64,000 bases of DNA, taken from positions 1 to 64,000 of the forward strand of contig JAFTCL010000044.1 of the NCBI GenBank assembly GCA_017454745.1, written 5' to 3'. The notes under the pieces are model-generated. The model was not told the DNA's origin. It made no database searches and worked only from the letters and a program-made list of their open reading frames with translations. Of the stretch, positions 33,186 through 42,400 are shown piece by piece. A program made the translations under genes and the position numbers. This DNA comes from Kiritimatiellia bacterium. Its GTDB lineage: Bacteria; Verrucomicrobiota; Kiritimatiellia; RFP12; UBA1067. The stretch's first letter is position 1. Each line of letters opens with the position of its first letter.

Positions 33186-34994
33186 ATGTCGATACGAAGA
33201 ATAAAGCTTAGGACTGCATTGTCCGGCGTGCTTTTATCGATTGCCGCCCTGTTTCCATTAGCGGGACGGGCGCAATGGATGGAGCAGTCTATTTCGCTCC
33301 AAGCGGGGTGGAACGCCATCTATTTGAAGGTAAATCCGGCGGAAACGGAGTGCGCTAAGGTCTTTTCCGATACGAAAATTACGCAGGTGTCGTGGTGGAA
33401 CCGGGATCGGTTGGACGACGGCACGGGTTCGGCGGTGACTGACTTCTGCAACTGGTACCGCAACAGCGGCGAACCTTCGACCTTCGGGCGGGTTATCGGC
33501 GGCAAGCGGTATTTGGTCAAGACGTCCGCCGCAACCACCATCAAGATCAAGGGTACGCCCGCCATCCCCAACGGGAAGATCTATCTGGGCGAGCTTAATC
33601 TGGTGGGCGTGGACGCGTCGCCGTACTCGTCGTCGGACTATACGACCTACTACGAGTATTTCACGCCATTCCTAAGTTCGCTCACTTCGCCGTACTTCTA
33701 TTCGGTGAACACTTCAAACGCGAGCGTTGTTATGAGCGTCAACACCAAGGTAACGGCACCTTCGCAGGCGATTTGGCTGACCACGACCGGCGATGGCGAG
33801 GCGACCTACATGGGGCCGTTGCAGATCTCGCTCGATTCTTCGGCGGCGGTGATGGCGTGGACCTCTACGGCGGTGGCGCGTTCGCTCCTGATCAAGAACG
33901 TCACATCGTCCACGCGCAAAATCACCATCAAGCGCGAGGCTTCGTTAGCGCCGCCGACAGGGCAGGGGACATCAGTCGGTAACGTGGAGCTGATGATTGA
34001 GTCGATCGATATGTCGTCGGGTTTCGCCAAGCGCGTTTACACCCCGATTACCTTCCCCTTCACCACCAATGTTGCGGCGGGAGCCACCTTTGAGTTCCGC
34101 GTCCGCCCGAATCTCTCCAAGATGCCGGTTAAGACTACGCTCGGAGCGGCATACCAGAGCATTCTGGCCATATCCGATGCCGGCTCCGTGATCGACGGTG
34201 TGACCCGCGCGCAAGGCACCTGCCTTTATCGTGTTGGCGCCAGAGTTGACGGCGCGCTGGCCGCAAGCGAGTCAAATCCCGCCGGACTCTGGATCGGCAC
34301 GGTTGTCCTCGGCCAGGTCAACCGCGCCAAGACGCTCGGCAGCGCCCAGCCGGAATGGGACGCGGAGGCGCTGATGACCGCGCCACATCCCTTCCAGTTC
34401 CGCTTGATCGTCCATGTCGCTGACGACGGTACCGTGAATGTCCTGAAGGAGGTCTTCACCGCGATGAAGTCACCCGCCGCGTCCGGTTCCGATCTGCTTA
34501 CCGACCGGAACACCGCGATTGCCTATCGGGGACTTTACCCGAACGCGACCATCCGCCGCACGGCGAGCGCGAATTACCCCTTCATGAAACCGCTCACCCT
34601 GAAGGGCGGCGATTTTATGACCGCCGGCGCGGAGCTGTCCGCCACTTTTACCCAGGCGTATGACGACAAGACCAACCCCTTCGTCCACGCCTTCCATCCG
34701 CAACACGACAACCTCGCCTTCAACAACAAGAAGCCTTCCAAGAAAGAGTCGGGAGACGAAGGATACGGCGAGTACGAGTCGTGGGGCGTGACGCGCACCG
34801 TGACGCTGAAGTTCCTCGCCGACGACCCGTCAGAAGCGGCAGGCGAACACTGGAACCGCACCGTCACCGGCGGCGAGTACACCGAGCGTATCCAGGGCCT
34901 TATCGGCCAGGGCAAACCCATCATCACCCGCGGCATCTTCCGCCTCACCAAGGTGAACGACGCCGCCGATTTGACAACGGAAGTCATCCACTAG
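33186..34994 (+). CDS. Secreted protein of unknown function, first gene of a five-gene exported cluster
   Basis: 602 residues with a clear signal peptide (basic SIRRIKLR, hydrophobic LLSIAALFPLAG, cleavage near GRAQ). AAGGAG lies about 10 nt before the ATG. The mature protein is beta-rich, opening with SLQAGWNAIYLKVNP and WWNRDRLDDG, and later shows RLIVHVADDGTV and a conserved-looking AFHPQHDNL near residue 520. I recognise no catalytic domain. It is followed on the same strand by four more exported proteins, with 95 nt to the next. The promoter at 33096 probably drives the set. A structural or surface role is a guess. Confidence 0.75.
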   Translation: MSIRRIKLRTALSGVLLSIAALFPLAGRAQWMEQSISLQAGWNAIYLKVNPAETECAKVFSDTKITQVSWWNRDRLDDGTGSAVTDFCNWYRNSGEPSTFGRVIGGKRYLVKTSAATTIKIKGTPAIPNGKIYLGELNLVGVDASPYSSSDYTTYYEYFTPFLSSLTSPYFYSVNTSNASVVMSVNTKVTAPSQAIWLTTTGDGEATYMGPLQISLDSSAAVMAWTSTAVARSLLIKNVTSSTRKITIKREASLAPPTGQGTSVGNVELMIESIDMSSGFAKRVYTPITFPFTTNVAAGATFEFRVRPNLSKMPVKTTLGAAYQSILAISDAGSVIDGVTRAQGTCLYRVGARVDGALAASESNPAGLWIGTVVLGQVNRAKTLGSAQPEWDAEALMTAPHPFQFRLIVHVADDGTVNVLKEVFTAMKSPAASGSDLLTDRNTAIAYRGLYPNATIRRTASANYPFMKPLTLKGGDFMTAGAELSATFTQAYDDKTNPFVHAFHPQHDNLAFNNKKPSKKESGDEGYGEYESWGVTRTVTLKFLADDPSEAAGEHWNRTVTGGEYTERIQGLIGQGKPIITRGIFRLTKVNDAADLTTEVIH

Positions 34995-35008
34995 TCAGAC
35001 TGGATTTT

Positions 35009-35023
35009 CTAGAGGTTCTAGAC
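35009..35023. other. Intercistronic inverted repeat
   Basis: Two TCTAGA hexamers separated by GGT, with a further TCAGA/TCTGA pair outside. It lies in the 95-nt gap after the first cluster gene and may fold in the mRNA. No T-run follows. Confidence 0.35.
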
Positions 35024-35089
35024 AATCTGAAAGAACGACAGCAAACCCTTTCACAACAACCCATTGACACACGAGAAGGAATCAACACC

Positions 35090-36397
35090 ATGAACACGAA
35101 CATCATCAAGACCATCTGCGCGACAATCGCCGCTGCCTTTGCTTCCGCCGCTTTTGCCACGGCGCCAACCTCCGCCACCCAGTTCACGCCAAAACTGATG
35201 AACTACCAAGGGTATCTCGCCAACCCATCCACCGGCGCGGCCTACACCGACGGCATCTACCAGCTTGAGTGCCGCCTCTACCGGCAGGCCTCTGGCGGCA
35301 CGGCCATCTGGGGCGGCCGCTACTCGGTCTACGTCAAGGGCGGCTACTTCAACCTGATGCTCGGCGACACCTCCGCCACCAACCTCGGCTACACCTATGC
35401 GAACAACGATCTCTGGCGCGCGCTCTGGAGCGACACCGCCGTCGCCGTCGCCTCGCGCAACGACCTCTGGCTCGGCGTGACGCCGCTCCAGGGACCGACC
35501 GGCGCCAGCATATCCTCCCCGACCGAGATTTCCCCGCGCCAGCAGCTTCTTGCCGGCCCTTACGCATTCCGCGCCCAGGCGTCGGAGTACGCCAACCAGT
35601 CCTACAGCGGTTTCACGGTGAACGGTAAACTGACCGTGACCGGATCGCTCGCGCTTCCCAATTCCTACTCGATCCCATGGATGAATGTCACCTCCAACGC
35701 CACCACCACCACGGTCAGGATCGGCGGTTCCTCGGCCAGCTCCACCGCCAATCCCAGTATCTCCAATTATGCGAGATACCTCTATAACTATTCTTACTAT
35801 GATATGATTTTCTCCCCCTACGCTGGTAATATCAAGTTCACGGTGCCGAGTGGCAAGTCGTTTCAAATCAACAACAACAACTTCGCCGTCACAAATGCTA
35901 CCACCACGATGAAATCGTCCGGCACAACCGGTATATCCGGCAGTTCCGTTACCCTGACAGCCAGTTCAGGAAACGCCACTTTGAAGTCATCCAGTTTGAA
36001 TGCCTATGTCGAGGCGCCTTCAGCCAGTGTTTATCTATTACCGAAGACCAATCAATGTGTCTACGGCAAAGGCTTCGTGATGTGGAATCCCCCCGGTGTC
36101 ACAACCAGCACAACGTACTCCCGTCCGATGATGCTCAAGACAATCAATGTGCGCAACAATGTGGCAACCCTGATCGCCAGCGATGCCGGTGCCAGTCATT
36201 ATGTATACAGTGTGGTCGGTTTCGAGCGCCATCAGGTCGGCAGCACCTACGACGGGGCGGTTGAGTGTTATACGTATCTCTCAAACGGGAAATGGTATGT
36301 CAAAGCCAGATGGCTCGGGGGGAGCCAGGAGGACACCTACAATGTCCAAATCCTCGGTATTCACAAAGCGTTCGTAAATGACTCACGCACATGGTAG
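35090..36397 (+). CDS. Secreted fibre-like protein, second gene of the exported cluster
   Basis: 435 residues. The ATG at 35090 follows GAGAAGGA at 8 nt; the open frame extends upstream but is unsupported. Signal peptide (NTNIIKTICATIAAAFASAAFATA). Residues 30-150 show the pattern LMNYQGYLANPSTG, GIYQLECRLY, GGYFNLMLGD and QLLAGPYAFRA, which recurs in secreted fibre and tail-like proteins. Residues 160-320 are Ser/Thr/Asn-rich short beta repeats with low complexity, as in beta-solenoid fibres. The C-terminal 110 residues are a distinct globular domain. No enzyme motif. Neighbours suggest it works with the 2680-residue protein 41 nt downstream. Confidence 0.72.
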   Translation: MNTNIIKTICATIAAAFASAAFATAPTSATQFTPKLMNYQGYLANPSTGAAYTDGIYQLECRLYRQASGGTAIWGGRYSVYVKGGYFNLMLGDTSATNLGYTYANNDLWRALWSDTAVAVASRNDLWLGVTPLQGPTGASISSPTEISPRQQLLAGPYAFRAQASEYANQSYSGFTVNGKLTVTGSLALPNSYSIPWMNVTSNATTTTVRIGGSSASSTANPSISNYARYLYNYSYYDMIFSPYAGNIKFTVPSGKSFQINNNNFAVTNATTTMKSSGTTGISGSSVTLTASSGNATLKSSSLNAYVEAPSASVYLLPKTNQCVYGKGFVMWNPPGVTTSTTYSRPMMLKTINVRNNVATLIASDAGASHYVYSVVGFERHQVGSTYDGAVECYTYLSNGKWYVKARWLGGSQEDTYNVQILGIHKAFVNDSRTW

Positions 36398-36438
36398 ATG
36401 TTTTCGGCCCGTAACTCCCATGACGAAAGGAGGATTTT

Positions 36439-39400
36439 ATGAATAGACTTTACCTATGGCTGATCGGGTGCGCGGCGGTCTTCGCCGCCCTCGCCGACGG
36501 TCCCACGGACAATCTCCGTGCGGATTGGCGTAACCCGGTCCACACGCCGAGCGCGAACGGCGGCGTCAGTCAGAACGCCGTCATGATCGGGCCTGGTTCG
36601 GGCCGGTATTTCACAACGAACCATTACTACTATTCGGTAACGGGCGGTTATTGGTATCCTACCACGCTTAGTACACTGGAAAGTTACATCAAAAATAACA
36701 TGAAAGTGTACAACCTGCGTTCCACGATCGGTGCGCCAATCGCGGCGGTGACCGCGAACAAGTTTCTCGGCGAACCGCTTGACCCGCCGGCGAACTGGAA
36801 TGGCTCGGAACCGGAGATTACTTCGAACACCGGAGGGCGGGCGGTCTGGATCGATTTCGCAGGGGTGGTCATCACCACCCAGGCGGGACCGATCGAGATC
36901 AAATGGAAGCTGACGGGCGGCGCGACGGAGACCCAGACCTTCGTGGTCGCGGCCTCGCCGACGAAGCGGCCCGTGCGCCTCTACTGGACTCACCAGCGGC
37001 CCGCCTCAGCCTGGACTGACACCTTCAAGCCGCTCCAGAACGCCGGGCCGACCGTACAGTTCGGCTCCAATTACAAGGTCCACCTCTACGGCACCGACCA
37101 GATCCGCATCTGGAAGGAGGATTCCGGCTATGAGGACAACACCTATGAGGACGGCAGCTATTACCAGGTGGACGACGGCTACGGATATGTGCGGCTGAAC
37201 GGCGCGGAACTGCAGGCATTCGAAGGTTCCTACGGGACTTTCTTGATCGTCTATTCCCGCCTGGACGAGGCGCTGAACAAGCGCGTGATGCTCGCCTACG
37301 AGCTGGTGAACGTGCTGGAGCCGACCCAGACCCAGATCAATGTGGGCATTGGCGATCAGCTGCGGCCCTACACTCGCAGTTTCGACACCAACGAGCTATT
37401 CCCGATGGTGACGCGTGGCATCACGGACGAGAGCGAGAACGACGAGGTTTACGTTTACCAGCACGGCAGCGGCAAGCAGAAGAACTACCTCTGGGCGATC
37501 CGCGACTCCAGCGCGAACCCGTGGAAGATCGAGGTCTACTGGCGCGCGAAGGAGGAGCTGGATGTAATCTGGCCCTTCGAGGTGGACATCTACTCCGCCT
37601 CCTGGAAAGACCAGAACGCCCAGTACTACCTGCGCAACTGCAAAACCGCCAGCGGCGGCGAGGCGGAGGTCGAACCGAAGGTCTTCATCCCGGGTTCGCT
37701 CGCCGTGGAGGCGATGGATTACCAAGTGCCGAAGACCCACGTCCATGTTATCAACGGCGCCTTCTATACCGACTACGCGGACAGCGCGACCTACGCGCTG
37801 CTCAAGTACACCAACGGCGACACGGTCTGGTTCCAGACGGTGAAGTCGGTTCCGAACTCGGGACCCGACTCGGACTACGCCTACCTCGCGCAAGAGATCA
37901 CCGCGCCCGAGGCGTACCGGATGGGCGATGAAGAGGACGGATTCTTCTATCCCGGCTGGATCCGGACGGATTTCAAGACATCCAACCCCACCCGGTATCC
38001 GGTCAAGAACGCCTACAACCCCACCTTCTACACCTATCCGACCGAGTGGATGGCGACGAACAACCTCTACTCCCCGATCTTCCCGGTGAACATCGGCGAA
38101 CTGGAGGTCTGGTGGTCGAAGATCTGCGATCTCAACGAAGAGATCCGCGACGGGTCGGGCCACATCGAGAAACTCTCCACCCCGATCTTCTTCCCGACGG
38201 AGGCGATCCGGTACGGGATCTCCGTGCCCCACCAGACGACTAAATGGGACACGGCGACGCCCCAGATCGTCCTCGCCTCCGGGTTGGGGAGCGCAGGCTG
38301 GACCCTCCCCGACCAGGAGACGGAAATCTCCGGGCCGATTATCCAAATCAACATTAATGAATACGATCTGATTCCTGAATCGGCATTCATAGTGAACGTG
38401 CCGGGCGGGATTGACGGTCAGGCCTTCACGATCGAGAACTGGATCGCATTCAATAGTGACTATTACAATGAAGATCTGCCCGCCGCTGGTGTGCCGTGGG
38501 TGGCGTTTCATCCGGTCGATGATGCGGGGGAGGCGGAGTGGTTCCCGCGCCTGACGCTGGCGCTCGACGCGAACGCGAACCTCTGGGTCAACGGCGAGCA
38601 GAAGACCTATTTCAAGACGATTCCGGTCCCGCTCTTCCACAACGATACGGATGACAACGGTTATGATCTCCATGCCTTCCACGCTGCGCTGACCTGCTCG
38701 GACGACGGCCACTGTACCTACTACGTGAACGGCATGCCAGTCTCGACCTTCACCGCCGAGGAGGATCAATACATCGTCAGCGGCGACCTTATGAAGATCT
38801 TCCCGGCGGCCGAGGATCCGGACGATAATACGGGCAATTATCTCTTCAAGGGCGACTGGCGGCTCTTCCGCCTCTGGAAGAGCGAGCGGAGCCACAAGCA
38901 GATTTACCAGAACCGCTATGTGCAGCTCGATCCAGTAAACGAGATGCTGATCCAGTACGGTGAGCAGGAGGTGGAACTTGACGAGGGAGAGAGCGGCAGC
39001 CTGAAGGGGCAGACGCTGGTCGACTCTTCCGCCAACGCCGCCAACGCCTCGCTCGGCTACCGGTTCGATCCGGAGACCTACCCCAACTCGCCCTATTGGA
39101 TTTGGGTCGGCAGAAATTGGTCCACGCTGATTCCGCCCGTCGAGGGGCGTACCTTCCCGACCAGTGCGCAGATCTACCGGCAGAATGATCCGGACCAGGA
39201 CGGCTACAACCCCAACGAGGAACACGCCTTCATGGTCGGGAACGTGGCCTACGCGATGCGCTGCGACCTGAACAAGATGGATCGGAACGGCGGCGATTTC
39301 ACCTCGCTGCCGTATGTGCTGGTGCAGTACGCCGACCCGGACAATCCGGGCAAGTACGCGATGCAGGCGCTCCGGGTGGTGCCGGAGAACGACATGTACC

Positions 39401-42400
39401 GCTTCCGTTCTTTCCTTGACGCCGGTAACAAGATTCAGAGTATTTCGCCGCTGGACCGCTTCCAGCCGGCGAACCTCCACACCTTCATCTCCGGTCCGCT
39501 CTATGAGGACACTGAGGAGTGTTTCAAAGACCGCAAGGGATGGTACTGGGCACAGCAGGCCGGTAACGACGGCGGCACAACCAACTACGTTTTCGAGTTC
39601 TCCTATCCGCATCAGGAGCAGTTCGACTATCCAGACGGCGATGCCCCGGAACCCGGCACCGTCATCGGCTGGATGGAGGGATACACCGGGCGTGACGACA
39701 CCTACCTTTCGAGGTGGTGTTCCGCCGTGAACTACGTGGACGGCGGCTTCCTGGCGCGTCCGGCATCCGACCCGGCCGACACCCCGGTCGACTACACATT
39801 CATCGTGAAGTGGCCGGACGACGTGAAAGGGTTGTATATTAACGATACATTGATTGACGCAAAGGACGGGCTGCCTTCAATCGATGGACAGCTCTCGGTC
39901 AAGATCGCCTATCAGCAATCGATCGCGACAAAAGAACTACCGAGCGTTAAGCTTATCGATCCCACACGCATCCAGTACGGTTCCCTCAAGGAGCTCCCGG
40001 ATGACGTGAAGAATTACCGCGATGCAAAGACCAACAAGACCAAGTTCAACGATTTGCCGCCGTATTTGCGCGACCGTCTCGTTTGGAATCCGATGGCGAT
40101 CTACGACCTTGATCATGGCGACACCCGCGAGCTGGAGCTGAGCGGCAAGATTATCCGCGAGACCAGCTACACCTACGCTTGGCTGAACGTGATGGACGAG
40201 CGTTCGAAGGACGTGTTGACCAATCCCGAGATCACCCCCGGCGGTGCTGATTCGAACTGGTCTAGCGCCATTAACTCGATGCCGGGCACACCGGTAGTGT
40301 TAGAAGATGACACCGAGCCGTTCGACTCGCTCGCCCTCACCACCACCGGCAAGGGCGCGGGGTATGTCACCCTCGTGATGAACAACTCCACCAACGAGGA
40401 GATGGTGCCCAAGAGCGAGGTCGTCTCGATGTACGTAATCAAGGTGGTGCCGGAGTTGTATAACGGTTATTTGCACCCGATTCAGAGCGATAACCCGCTT
40501 GACCAGCAGATGAACCTGAAGTACACCTCCGACTTCGGAGGTATGCCGGAGCAGTGGGAGTTCGAGTGGCGCTACTGCGAGCCGGTCAACGGCACGTGGA
40601 ACAGCGACCAGAACCAGTGGTTCGTGCTGGGCAACTCCTCGTCTTCCGAGATGCTGGATTGGGTGACCGTTGGTGATGCGGGCATATTCGGCCTCTCCGA
40701 CCACTATGTGCGCTGCCGGTACCGCCCGAAAGCGGGAACCGACGCCTACAATCTGTTGGGCGACGGTTGGAGCAAATGGTCCACGCCGTGTCTGGCGGAA
40801 GGGTGGATCAAGCGGGTGCTGAAGGCGATCAACCCCTTTGAACAGCGGATCAAGGATTACTATAACACCTCGATCTCCACCGAACTCTCGATGATCCAGC
40901 AGGTGGGTGCGCCCTACAACGGCGATATCCCGCTGAATCTGGAGGCGTTGAACGAGAACGGGCTGCTCTCCATCTACGAGACGGTGCTGAACCAGGCCAA
41001 GAAGCTCTCGATCGATTCCGACAAGCTCTCCACCGGTTCGCTGTCGCTCGCGTTGCAGATGGCGGCGGGACGCATTGCGGAACTCTACATGGTCCTCGGC
41101 AACGAGGCTTTGGCGGACGCGATGAACCCGACGGTTGATCTGGGCAGCGATTCGCCCGTGGACGATGGTGCGGAAAGCTCGATCTTCCCGTTCATGAACC
41201 AGTGCGAGAACCTGCTGGACGAGGAGCTGGCTTTGCTGCGCGGCCGCGACCTCGCGACGCAGTACGAGCGCGCGTGGGTGGAGAATGTCGAACCATGGTC
41301 CTACCCATACTACAACCGTCTGCAGTGGAACATCACGGCGGACGTGATGGGCGGGCAGGTGGCCTATATCCTGAACTACGGCATCAAGGATATCGCCAGT
41401 TCCGCGACGGCGAAAGACCCGGATTCGCCTGACGGTTCCGTCGATGTTTACGACGCAGTGAAGCTTTATCCGCAGGGGCACGGCGATGCCTATGGTCATT
41501 ACCTCTCCGCCGAGAAGGGCTACTACTCGCTGTTGCGGCATCCGTCGTTCGGATGGACTCCGCAGATCGAGTCGATTCTCGCCGGGACGGTGGACATCAT
41601 GATGAGCTACTTCCACGAGAAGCGGTTCGCCCTTGCCGCGCAGGCGAAGGCGCGCACGGCAGCGATGATTGTCTCGCGCACTTACCGGCAGAACTATGTG
41701 GCGGGCGAAACCGATCCCTTCCTCCACGCGGAGGATGAGGACGTGGACCGCGCTTGGGGAACCGACGAATGGGCGACCCGCGGACATCTCGGCGCCTACT
41801 ACGATTGGCTGACCGTTAACGCGCTCTTGCCGACCCGCGAAAACGAGGACCACACGCTGGTCAAGATGCTCGACCGCGAATCGACCTACGAACTTGGTTC
41901 CATCGCGGCGAGCGCGAAGACCATCCAGTCCACCGCCGATTACGCGGATGTGGGGCTGAACCCGATCGGCTTGGCTGACAACGCGATTCCGTTCGACATC
42001 TCGCCCAGTGAGATTGATTCGGGCAAAACCCACTTCGAACAAATCTACAGTCGTGCCGTAAAGGCCACCTCGGTGGCTCACGACATCTTCAAACGGGCGA
42101 AAAAGAACGCCAACGCACTCCGCGACCAGAACGAGTCTGCCGATTTCGAACACCTGGTTGCCGAAGAGGAAGCCGCGATAGACCGTCGCCTCAAGGAGAA
42201 CTACGGTTATCCGTATGCAGACGACATCGGCGTCGGGAAGCTCTATCCGCAAGGTTATTCGGGGCCGGATCTTTACCACTACAACTACATCGAGACTTAC
42301 GATCTCGACAACTCCGGCCACGAGTTCGGACGGTACTACGACGTGCTGGTCAACAACTACCAGTTGATAGCCACCAACTGTGTTGGCACCTTCGTCTCCG